This document shows, in pieces, positions 22,501 to 33,286 of a DNA stretch of 64,000 nucleotides. The notes beneath the pieces were generated by a model that was not told the origin of the DNA, did not search any database, and worked only from the letters and a program-made list of their open reading frames with translations. The stretch's first letter is position 1. Each line of letters opens with the position of its first letter. Where the stretch lies: the NCBI GenBank assembly GCA_013398015.1, contig VZRR01027747.1, positions 648,638-712,637 on the forward strand. Direction: 5' to 3'. This DNA is from Oreocharis arfaki. Taxonomy: Eukaryota; Chordata; Aves; Passeriformes; Paramythiidae. Both the position numbers and the translations under genes were made by a program.

Positions 22501-25500
22501 AAAGTTTGTTAAGAGTGTAAAATGTCACTGTGTTTTCTGAACACTGTGACTTTCCTGTAGCAGCATGTAGGTTTGTGGTGTAGACTGTTTAATCTGCCCA
22601 AGAGCGATATTGCTTTCTCGTGACTCTTCTTCCACCACATATTGTACACTCCACCTCAATGGACTGATTTTATTTACTGCTGAGTCAATATTTACCACTT
22701 TGCTACTGCCTGCAGTAGTTTTAATCCCTGTCTGAGCAACTGAATGGTACCAGGAGCTTTTTAAAGCTTTAGGCCTTAATCCTGCCATATTCAACGAGTT
22801 TCTAGTGAAAGTTGAGGATGCTCAACACCCCAAAGCAGTAGAATGCCTTGGTTATTTCTGTTTATTACTCGTATTGCAATAGCCCTGGAGAACTAGATTA
22901 AGCAATGGGGAAATACTCTGTGAAGCAGGGCATATATAAAACCTGGAAGGTGCTTTTTTTTCCAGTGTTTTCCCAACACCATGGAACAAGTAGTAAGATT
23001 TTTTTTTTCCCCTGCATGTGTGAAAAGAAGGGATCCAGTTCCAGTACCAGAAGCATACACCCGAGAAGGAACCACACGTAAGAGGAAATATGAGAGGAAT
23101 AACATAACAACAGCCATCAAGAAGCTGATGTCCTCTGCTTTGGTATGCTAAATCACTTTGTAAATACAGGCTGCAGACAGGCCTCTTTCAGTCTTTCTTC
23201 TGCAAGTACGTATACAGCTTTGTAAGCAGTTTATCCTGACAGGTTTTCAGCAGTGATTTAAAAACACAAAACCTGCTTAAATGTACAGATATTAAAATGC
23301 TAACAGGACAAATGAAAAACAGCTGTACAAAGCTTTCTCCTGTAAATACAGGTAGCTCACATGTAAAAAATTGTATCAGGCTGGAGTAGACTGTCAGCTG
23401 TACTGTAAAGACACTGTCCTTAAACACATTTTGGAGGAAGAGAAATAAATTTATCTTCTGCAATTCCAGTGTCTTATTCTGTATGTTAACTGCAGAATTT
23501 CCATTGCAAAGACCACTGTGGCTCAGTAGCACTGATAAATAAACAGAAGTGCTCTAATTAATCTAATGTCTACAAATAATTGTTGCTTGTACTTATTATC
23601 AAGTATATTATCTCTATTTTTTCTGGGGGACTTCACAAAGAAAAAGGTAGCAAATACAGTCACATGGTAAAATATATATTCTGGTTTGCATTTGCAGCTT
23701 ACTCTATCTTCTTTCTAAGCAAAAATAGAAAGCCCCAGTCTTGCCCCAGGAAGAGAGGGAAATAAAATTGACAGCAATCGTAAATAATCTATTAGATCTT
23801 AGGATCTAATAGATTAATCTAATCCTTGACATTAGATCCTGTGTTTAAATATACTACTCCAGAGACGAAAATAATTAAACAAGTAACTAAATAAATAACC
23901 AGGACTAAAAGAAAGAAAGCCTTTAGAAAGCCTAAAACTGGCAGTTCAGTCTGGGAAATTGTTTCCTGCTCTTCAGATCCACGTAAACATTACCAGTCCT
24001 GTTTACCTCATTGCGACTCTGTGTGTGCAAATGTGTGCATCCATCTGTGTGTGTTTCTGTGTGGGAGAAAGGGACTATGAATCACCATCAATGCATGCTA
24101 TTCGGCATATTTTCAGCACGTGTAGCAATCTGCAATAATTACTTCAAATATGAAGAGATATGAATGTTTAATTATGTCATTGCTAAATGATTCAAACAAC
24201 AGCACATCAACCTTTGGGTTACAAATTTTCATTATTCTAAGAATTCACAGTGCTTTCATATTACGTAAGAAGTACTGTCTAATATGAAATGGATTTTTTT
24301 TTCCAAGATGCAGCACTACTACAGTTTTTGCATTAACGCCAAGTGACTATTTGACAAATCAGTACGTAATTATTTTAATGTGTTATACAATAAACAGCAG
24401 AAAATACAAAATAAAATATGAAAACCATTAAAATCAACAATTTGGGTTTTACCATAGATAAATTTACTGTGACAAAGGTAATTTTCCATGAATGACTGAT
24501 GTACATGTAAATAAAAATCACTGTTCTCAGGAAAGCTCCAGTGAGTATTACATCTTGGTTTCTGTACTGCTTGTGCAGTTTTAAAACTGCCATCTTCAAT
24601 AACTTACAAAACTGTACGGAAAAGTAGGGCTCAAACCAAAAGCATTAAAACACCCAAGAACTCTTTAACAAAGAATATAAATATTTCTTGGGGGGAAAAA
24701 CCCAACAAATGAATTGTTCATGTTTCATAGTCTGTGACTTCCACATTAATTCTAAACTTCTTTTAGTTCTGACTTTTGATTTATGAGGATCCCACTTCAA
24801 TGCTACCACAGCATTCTTTTTTATGAAGTTACATTTCACAAGGACCATAAAAGCATTTTAAATCTGGGAAATGGTAATTGTTATAAGGCCGCTTTGCATA
24901 ATATTGTATTGAAGGAAATAATTGAATTGGAAGAAATTTAAAGTTTCATAAAAGAAGGAAAAATGAGTAGACTTGCTGCACAGTTATATATTGCCCACTG
25001 GTCTGATGACAGGAAGGAGAATGGAAATTAAAGCACAATGCAAATCATTAACTAAATGTATCAGCTGTTAGTTTTGTCACATTTGGAGAAATCTAATAAG
25101 AAAAATCTCTACAAATAGCTTCATTCGTTCCTAGGACAAGTGGTCTAATTTTGGCCAAGTGTGCATTTTATTCACTGATGACAAGAACTGGGAGATGGAT
25201 CTGGAAATTTTCCAAACCATTTTATAGATACTAAATATGCAAAAAATAAGAACACCATCATCTTTTATGTAAAACAGAAAAGTGATACCTGACTTGGAGT
25301 GTCATTGATGAAATTGATGGATATAGAAGCATACAAATATTGGAGGAACACTTTACCTCTCAATATATCTGGGCACTTGCCAATGGAGTGTTTTGAGAAG
25401 CTCACTAGTGCCCTCTGAAGATGGTATTTGATTGCCTGTCTATTGCAAATATTTGGCAATAGCCCTCTAAGAGCCTCTCACAAGAGAGAGCAGACAGGAC

Positions 25501-25931
25501 TAAATCAACTGAGCAGAGAGGGAAGCGTGTCCCTTCTCATTCATTACCACTGTTAAGTGAAATATGTGAGCCCTTGGCCAAAGATGCTTGGGACATTAAA
25601 TTTATTCACAGCTGCCCTTGTTAGGGTCTAAGTTTTTACAAACTTACCTTCTAGTGCTTTTCTGATGGCTGCCACTGCAGCAGCAGGCAGCTGCATAACC
25701 AGCCTGTCCTGTCTGTTCAGGCTCATGTGCAGCTCCCGTTGTGGCTTCTTTCAATCTCCTCACAAATGCGCCATAGGCACAGGACAAACCTGGTGGTCTG
25801 TAGACTGATACAAACCAGATTATTTTACAGTGAGCTGCTCTCCATTAAAAGCTGCTTTTTAACACTTCCTTGCCTCTACACAAAGGAGTGCAATGCATGT
25901 GGTGACTACCTGAAGATACTGTAAACACATG
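16561..25931. other. Intergenic DNA, left part
   Basis: AT-rich and without any gene, tRNA or transposon I can recognise. A GC-richer block at about 20430-20920 has open frames on both strands but no family I recognise. A 14-bp-arm hairpin lies at 23785-23816. Short ATTAGAT/ATCTAAT motifs cluster around 23.56-23.84 kb. Two minus-strand frames (about 19480-19809 and 22525-22794) look fairly protein-like but are of chance length. Confidence 0.6.
23785..23816. repeat. Perfect 14-bp-arm inverted repeat
   Basis: Left arm TAATCTATTAGATC (23785-23798), loop TTAG, right arm GATCTAATAGATTA (23803-23816), with all 14 pairs complementary. A second small inverted repeat follows (ATCTAAT 23817-23823 and ATTAGAT 23831-23837). 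It is AT-rich, so hairpin stability is moderate. Confidence 0.9.
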
Positions 25932-26504
25932 TGTGGGAGGCCCAACCTCGGTCTTCCCAGTTGTCAGTCAAGGAGACTCCACCCTCAGTGATGACAGCTC
26001 CTCCTTTGAGGAGGACTCCATGGGTGGGACCGAGGTCTAGGGCCCTCCCCTCCCTCTGGAAGGTTCTTTAGAGTACGATGCCCCATTGGCTCTTTGTTCT
26101 GTCAATTTGTTGTACCCTCCCCTCAGACTCTGGGATTGGACTCTGGATCCCCAGACCCTCCCCTCAAATGCGCTCCCATTTGCTGTGACCCTAAACCCCG
26201 CCCAAGTTCTGGTTCTTTCAAAACCCCTTGCGCACCATGTTCTCTGCAGAGATCTCCCTCCAGTCTTCTCATTTCCGGGCTGTCATTACCCCTTCCTCAA
26301 TAAAGGAGACTTGGAGGAGACTCCCTCTCGGCTCCCTTTGTCTTCTCTGTTTGCCATTCCACTGCGCCCCACCTGTGCGCTCGCCCAGAGCTGCCTCACC
26401 TCTCTCGCGATCCACCCGCGCACAGCCCGAGCCCCTACTCCTTCGGCTCGCAGGGCCCCCAGGGCCTGCGTCCTTGGCAGAGGCCAGGGGGACGAAAGGC
26501 GACA
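25932..26504 (+). mobile_element. Probable solo LTR of an endogenous retrovirus
   Basis: This 573-bp block starts TGTGGGAGGCCC and ends GGCGACA, giving the TG...CA ends of retroviral LTRs. Six bases on the left (CACATG, 25926-25931) match six on the right (TACATG, 26505-26510) except one, a likely target-site duplication. Inside are a CCAAT-type box in inverse form (ATTGG in CCCATTGGCT), three CCCTCCCCTC copies, and a polyadenylation signal (AATAAA at about 26299-26304). A GC-rich C/T-heavy U5-like end follows. GC content is much higher than in either flank. No internal viral genes are present on either side, so it reads as a solo LTR formed by recombination. I cannot name the family. The ORFs in it are not genes. 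Confidence 0.72.
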
Positions 26505-27589
26505 TACATGTTCTCAGTAATGTAATTGCTTATTCATGCATTTCTCTGACTTTGCAGTGCACGCATCACACAACAAAATTTCTGTTGTGCTGTAGTAAAC
26601 AAGCTGTGTGCAAATAAAGGTCATCTGAGGATAAACCTTTACAAGCTACCTATGCATTCATTACCTTTTTTCATATCAGCACACTTTCACATAGAGGCTA
26701 TTTTCATAATTTTCCGTTCTCGAAGGACACACAAAATTGACACACTACTACTTTTTCTCGGCTTCATAACTTTGGGTGGCAGCACCATAACAAAGACCTT
26801 TGCTGCACATGATCAGACAGATACACAACAGAAAAATCAGTGTCAGATGCAGCTCAAGCTACAGAAAATTCTGAAATGTGCAACTTTGTGTAATATTGTG
26901 CAGCCAAAAGCCATATTAATTGCAGTATTTGTGTTGTTTGGCTGTTAAGTGGCTTTTCTTTCAGCATTGAAGAGACTCAGTGCTGCTGCTTTGTGAGGAT
27001 TTTTTTTTTCTTTTCATGAGAATATCACCTCAGCTGGCCTGAACCTGCATGAGATATATTCCTTCCAGTCTATTTCCCACTTTTCACTGAAGTGAATGCT
27101 GATTTTTTTTTTTCCATTTTCCGTAGAAGTCTATTGAGCCATCTTTTCTTATTATCTCACGGAAGTTCTTATATTGTCTGTATGTTGCACTGTTACAACA
27201 TGGGAATTTAAATTCCTCTGTGCTTCAGATCATACTTGTCATGGGAAATGATAGGGTATGATTATTTTAGGTCTGTTCAGCAAGGTCTTTCCAAGTCCTC
27301 AAATACAGATGCTGGTTTCAGCAGTTAAACCATGACACAAGTCTATATATGCACAGAATTAATACAATTTCTAAGAATACAGCTTTATATATTACTTTTA
27401 TGTATTGGATTTTTTTCCCCACGGAATTTTTCAGTCTTTATGAGAGGAGTATGGGGATCTTTCAAGTTTCTTAAGGAAGCAGGCCTGTAGCTGAACTCAC
27501 AGTTCAAATGGGACTGCACACTACAGCAGATGGGAGAAACTCTCTGTAAGTGACCCAGATAGGATGGGCCACAGGCTCCCAGCCTGCTC
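26505..27589. other. Intergenic DNA after the LTR
   Basis: AT-rich sequence with short T runs. Nothing recognised. Confidence 0.6.
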
Positions 27590-27930
27590 CAGTACTGCCT
27601 GCAGAGGCTGGTGCTCCAGGACTTACTCAGCCTGGACAAGGCTTGGGAGCACCTAACCACAGCTTCCAGGGCCTATGAGGGACTGTCAGAAGCTGGGATC
27701 TTCTCAGTGGAGCACAGTGAGCAGGTAGGGGGGAGGGAGAGGCTGAAACTGGCCATTTGGAAACCTTTCCCCGGAAGGACAGATGAGCAGCAGCTCAGGC
27801 TGCCCAGGGGGCTGTGCAGGCTCCCTCCCTCCCTGAGCAGCCTGGTCTGACCCCACAGCTGACACTGCTAGGAACAATGTCTTGCACCAGGCACCTCCTG
27901 AGCTCTCTCCTCATCTGGATTATCCTGTGA
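27590..27930 (+). mobile_element. Diverged CR1-like fragment, sense
   Basis: A GC-rich block with CR1 3'-region flavour: TCAGCCTGGACAAGGCTTGG, AGGCTGAAACTGGCC, CAGGCTGCCCAGGG and AGCAGCCTGGTCTGACC. It is heavily worn, and no tail is preserved. The alternative is another GC-rich avian repeat; the CR1 assignment is moderate. Confidence 0.55.
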
Positions 27931-29937
27931 ACCTAGTTGTTGTTCTCTCTTAATGATGGTGAGCCTATCCTTGACATTAAGAGAAAAATATTTAACCTCA
28001 CATTTTTATATTACAATCTTCTGTTTGGCAAGCGTTTTCAAGAGTAACCAACTTGAGAGTGCTGAAGAACCCTTTCAAGAGTGTATTCGATGGAGCAGAT
28101 CCCTAAAAGGCACTTCTTCCTCCCTTCTGCTCGCTGCAGTTGCTGACTCCTTTTTCCATGTGAGAGCTGGTAGAAACAGATTTCTACACTTGTTCCACTT
28201 ATTGTTTACATTGCTGTTACATGTTCTTCCTTCTTATCGCCCACTAAGGACAAGGAAGAAATGGCAGGTTTTTCCTGGAAGACTGTTGATTAAAAAGATT
28301 TTGTTTCACAGGGTCATGAGTAGGTTCTTCAGTAACAATACCACATGCTGTTGTGCATATAAATTTCTTAATTTGGCTCAATTATGTTTTTTGCTGTCTT
28401 TGTTAAAGAAATCTTTCTACTATTCGATGTTAATTAACAGCTCTCCTAGAGATAGTCTGTATTTTAAAGCACTGTTCAGCATAGCCAAGCTGGGATCCTT
28501 TGTCAAAGGCTAAAGTAAAGGGAAAACCTGTTTGCTCTTTTATTATTGCACTTCCCAGTAGTGGATAGTATCTGGAAATGTATGTTCCTCAGTTAACTCT
28601 TCAAACCTCCACTTTTTTTTTTTTAAATCCTGACCAACTGTGATGAGCTGTTAGTAGGCACATCTATCAAAATATTTTATCTATGACAAATACAGATTTA
28701 TGGTATGCTGTGACATGATTCATCATTAGAGTTTCCGCTAGTGTAATTTCATCCTAATGACACAAGGTCACAACATCATCTTTGCTGGAATGTGCACACT
28801 TCAGTGTTTGGATTCTGCATGTCCAGAACTGCATTTGTCCACTCTACTAATTTTTACAGATTTCATACTTCATTTATTTTTCTTCTCTCTTTTACAGTTG
28901 GTTATACCATGTGACCTCTACGTACTTTTTTGAAGCCTGCTGTAATACTTGCATTGACATAATTTATCACCTTGAGTGGTAAGTCATCAGTGATATGTAT
29001 CTTTGAATTGAGTTGGTAAAAAGGGACTCAATGTGTACTTTCCTGGCTGCCCTACTAGGATGGACTTAATGAGTTTCTGCAATGTTATCTTTTGCTGCAA
29101 ATTTATTCCTTATTCTTTCTGAGACTGGATAATCTACAGAAATTACTTGGGTATAAGTAATCCTATAATTTTCAAATACAATGGTAAAATACTTTTCAAA
29201 GAATTCATCTTATCAGATGCCTCATCAATCTTTATTTCCCTGTTTGTATCCTATTATTGAATCAAAGAGTAATATCTGGGGGAAAAAGACCCAGTCACTG
29301 TAAGTTGGGGGACATACCCACTTATTCCACCTTTCCAATGGATACTGTGAATTTCTAACTTGCTTCTGTCACAAAGAGTATTTCAAAAGAATATCATGTA
29401 TTTGATTATCCCCAAGCACCACAGTGTACTTATTGTAGTTGTATTTTTTCTTTCTAACGTTTTATTTCTAGCCAATTTATTTCAGCTAAGGCACCCTGAA
29501 AGTTTAATAAATGCTAGTCTGTATCTTCTACCACACTCTGTATTCTTGATTTCAATTACAGTATAATATAAAGTATGTATAATTAATATAAATATGGTTA
29601 TATAATGAAGTGTGTTTGAATCATTATTTTAAATTCAGTGAAAAAAATTGTCAGAGAATTCCCCTCCTTTCTGCAGTCCGGTGTGAAATCTGCATTTTTT
29701 TCAAAAGAAGGTTTTCCTAGGAATGTAGTTATCCTTATGTCCTGCTTACTGTCTACAACATCTCATCAATTGCATTCTCATCCTGGTTTGTTAAAAACTC
29801 CAGCAATATTCAAGAAAATTGATTGCTTCCGTGAGTCTCCTAGCTTCTATGGTTTCTCCTTGGATCCAGCTTGTTGAAAACCTTGTGGCCTTTTTCTCAT
29901 GAATTCCCAATATTTTAAGTTTCAAGCCTTCTAATTT
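27931..29937. other. Intergenic DNA
   Basis: AT-rich, with no recognised repeat. It contains a 186-codon plus-strand frame (27953-28513). This is the longest gap-free non-repeat frame in the window, but it has no domain I recognise and is about the length expected once by chance in 64 kb. Confidence 0.55.
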
Positions 29938-30110
29938 ACAGAATCACGGAATAGTTAGGGTTGTAATGGACCTTCAGAGATCATCTACAACCCCTACAAA
30001 TTTTATTACTTTTCGTCCTAAAAACCACAGAATCACAGAATCATCAGGTTGGAAAAGAACTTTGAGAAAAATCCAACCCATGACCTAACTATCAGGTCTT
30101 GGTCTTGAGA
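29938..30110 (-). mobile_element. Two short CR1 3' ends side by side, antisense
   Basis: Two copies of the antisense CR1 tail occur about 85 bp apart. The first is ACAGAATCACGGAATAGTTA with GGACCTTCAGAGATCATCT after it (29938-29990). The second is ACAGAATCACAGAATCATCA with GGTTGGAAAAGAACTTTGAG (30027-30066). Each body is only a few tens of bases. This is either two independent insertions or one disrupted element. Confidence 0.85.
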
Positions 30111-33100
30111 AGAAAATGATGCTAGCAGGTCCTTTGGGATTCACTGTTCCCACTGATACCAAAGCTGGCTCTGATCCTCCAGAAAATGGGTTCATTCCTG
30201 AAGTGTCTGTCCAACACCATGACTTACCATGCTCTGTCTTACCAGACAATGCTATAAAATGAAAGCACGCTCCCTAAATTCACACCCAGGGTGTTCCTTA
30301 AGCAGTGAGCTACCTTATAATAGTGACATATTCCCTGCCTCCTGTGTCCTTACATTTTTAATGATTTTTCTGGCCTGGCATCTACAATACGGTATAAAAC
30401 ACTCTCCTCTCTTCCCCATCCTTCCTTATTATGCAGCCACATGACTAAAATCATCTACACTAAAATCACTGCTACATTTGGTGCCTGCATAGGGACAGCT
30501 CTGTTTAGGTGTGCAAGTATACCCCATTTAACTTCTGTGCAGCATGCTGTCCTTATAGGGACAGTGGCAGGGAGAAGCTACTCAGCCACTCTTTTAAGAA
30601 AATCCCTGTTGTGACTTGTTGCAAAGCGAGAGGGGTTTTGTAGACTGGCTGAAGTCATGTTCAGGTTGCAGATGAAAGATAATAGATGCCATGTCCTTGA
30701 CCAGGGACTGCCCTAGGAAGTACACTGCAGGGCCATTATGTCTACATTACGTCGAGGTTTCTACTGACATAATTATGTTAGGCATTGATCTTGCCTACTA
30801 CGTTATCTATCAAGCAGATGGTAGAGTAGCACAGATGTATCGACACTACCACAACAATTTACTGTGCAAGGCCACTCATGCAAATACACATTCAGGTTAT
30901 TTAGCTCTGTTCAAAACTTTTGCTAGAAAGTAAAATTTCTTGGGGAAAAAAAAAAATCAGTCCACTCTAAGGAAAAGAATTTGATCATGGTCTGGCAAAG
31001 CATTAAAATCAGGGTATTAAGAAGGAAACTGTCTACTCAGCAAAATAATAAGATTCTGAAAATTAGTAAGACAGCTTATTTTCAGTTCCTCTGATTTGCC
31101 AGCTACTGAAAGAAAGAGTACATTTTGCCTGATGGTACTTTATATTATGTAAAACAACTCTTTTTAGGGGATACAAATCCATGAACTTCAATTTAACTTT
31201 TTTAAATGCCTGATGCCATTAAGGATATTGCTGGCATCATAAAGGATTAGCAAGTATATGCCAGAGTAAGCACAATGATCAGAACTAAAGCAAAGACAGA
31301 ATCCCAGAACCAAAGATGCAGAGGTAACTAAGGGGGATATTAGTGTGGCATGCACCACTGCTAACATGCTGTCTAAAAATTATCTTACCTGCTTATGTGC
31401 ATCCATTTAACAATTCAGGCTTAACCATTAGAATAACTATAAACTACAGATACGGCTGTGATTGATGCAGTGTGTCTCAGAGTGTAAGATAGGGAGAAGA
31501 AACAGTACCTAACAGCACTAGATTTGGGACATCTACACTGTAGATGCAAAGCAAGAGAACTGATCTGCCCTGTGAGCTGGAAGCATCCAAGAAAGGTCCT
31601 GCCCAGGACCAGGAAGCACCCTGAATCAATCCACTTACTGCACCCTTGCTAGCACAGAGGCAAAAATGATCTTCTGTGGTGTACACTTCACTAAGGCGTA
31701 GTTTGGTTCAAAGTTCTTTCTGCTGGATATATGTGTCTCATTAATGCACCTTTCTTTCCATGTTATGTACTATTGTCTTTTCTCTTACTACACAGGATGA
31801 ACTTTTGTTTCCATAAGTGCCCCTCTCACATTTTACTCTGATCTGTATTCAAACTACAGCCAAGTCCCAGAGTACCATGGCAGATATCCAGGTACACTAT
31901 TTAATACTAGTCTAGTGTTTGATCTATAAATCCGGGACAACAGTGCTACATGAACACCGCTCTGGAAGAAGAGAGCTTTTCTGATGTAGTGTATGCTTTC
32001 ACATCTTTCACTCATTTTCTTAAGCAGTCTAGAGATGAAACTTCAAATGCTCACATTTTAAGGATTGATTTTGTTACTTTCTTTTTCTTTACAAGAAGAC
32101 TCAGCTGAATTTCCTGTGCTATTGCTGTCACCTGAGACTTTTACTCCATTTGATGTAGTCATGCCTGGAAGACTGTATTTCCAGAACCAGAAAAAAAAAA
32201 ATCTCATAGAATATATTGTGCATCCAATCTGTGAAACTGAAACTGCCCAGGCTAAGAAATGGCAAGATATTGCTAAGCATATGGACACGAGTAAAGTTGC
32301 CCTGACATTTCCCCTTTGTGTTGTCATATTTCCAAATGACCAAAACATCTTGGATTTAAAGAGAGAGGTACTTTTGCTTTTCAGAGGTGCATTTTTTTCA
32401 CCAATAAATCATCTCTGTTAGTTGTGTATGCCTTTCTGACAGAAGAAAGAGAACACAAGCTGAATGCTACATTGCAAGACAGGTACAGTTTGGACTTCTT
32501 TCATCCACCCTTAAAGAATTTTACTTCACTGTTCATTAAGGGTAGAAGTAATCCAGCTACACTTACTGTGGGAGTTAAAGAACAGGCAACACTTTCCAGA
32601 CATGTGGAACCTGTCTCCTTTGACACCTACGGTAGGGCATACCATTATTGACACTGGAGCAGGAAACACTAAAAAAATACTGTAATTATGGTGTTTGACC
32701 AGCTTTCCAACAGAGATCTGTGAAACTTCACATTCAGGTCATAATTTTCTTTTGGCTTTGAAATGAGTTGCTGAATGCAAAGCTTCTAAATTGAGTGGAA
32801 AAAGGGGTTGGTTCTGACATCTCAAAATTCCCTGTAAAGGTACAGCTGATTGGAACATTGATTTCTAGAGGACTTTAACAAAAACCTCAAAGATTTCCAT
32901 CAGTATTCTGAATAGTGCACCCTTTTCTCTCCCTGTAATAAGCCACATCTGTATCAGCAGTACAAGCTAGTAAAAGTGAATTCTCTGCTGATATGCTTGT
33001 CAGTTTCCAAGAGACACATAACGTACAGGAGTCTCCACTGGGTAGTCCTGGAAACACAAGCTTTATGGTTTAGCTATAAAGCATATATCTCTGGAGGACA

Positions 33101-33244
33101 TACTGACCCTTGCCTATAGTATTTTAGCAGAGAGCACTTCAAAGGCTATCTCTCATCTACTTATTTTAATCTCCATCACTGAAGTTCACCTGTTTTTTTT
33201 TCACACCTGCTCTTTGTATTTTCAACTGCATTTTACAGTTACAA

Positions 33245-33286
33245 AATGGCATACATAGATTATACAAATAATCTATATATGCCATT
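33245..33286. repeat. 19-bp-arm inverted repeat with a nearby partial copy
   Basis: Left arm AATGGCATACATAGATTAT (33245-33263), loop ACAA, right arm ATAATCTATATATGCCATT (33268-33286). Eighteen of 19 pairs match, the exception being 33254 and 33277. A diverged direct copy of the left arm plus loop, AATAGCATACCACGATTATA, follows at about 33305-33324. The form is that of a short palindromic insertion or a duplicated hairpin. Confidence 0.88.

Noticed and set aside
22525..22794. Minus-strand 89-codon frame with protein-like composition
   Set aside because: Chance length, starts at TTG, bounded by a nearby upstream stop, no recognised family and no partner exons.
26086..26617. Overlapping Pro/Leu-rich frames
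   Set aside because: They lie in the probable solo LTR, whose C-rich composition leaves frames open by chance.
27953..28513. 186-codon plus-strand open frame as a possible new gene
   Set aside because: No domain or family recognised, no splice or promoter context, and with random base use about one frame of this length is expected in 64 kb on six frames.
32065..32694. Plus-strand frames with an IIDTGAG stretch (32644-32664) resembling a retroviral aspartic protease active site
   Set aside because: Several stops separate the stretch from the open frame upstream, no neighbouring viral motifs were seen, and a four-residue DTGA match alone is easily chance.
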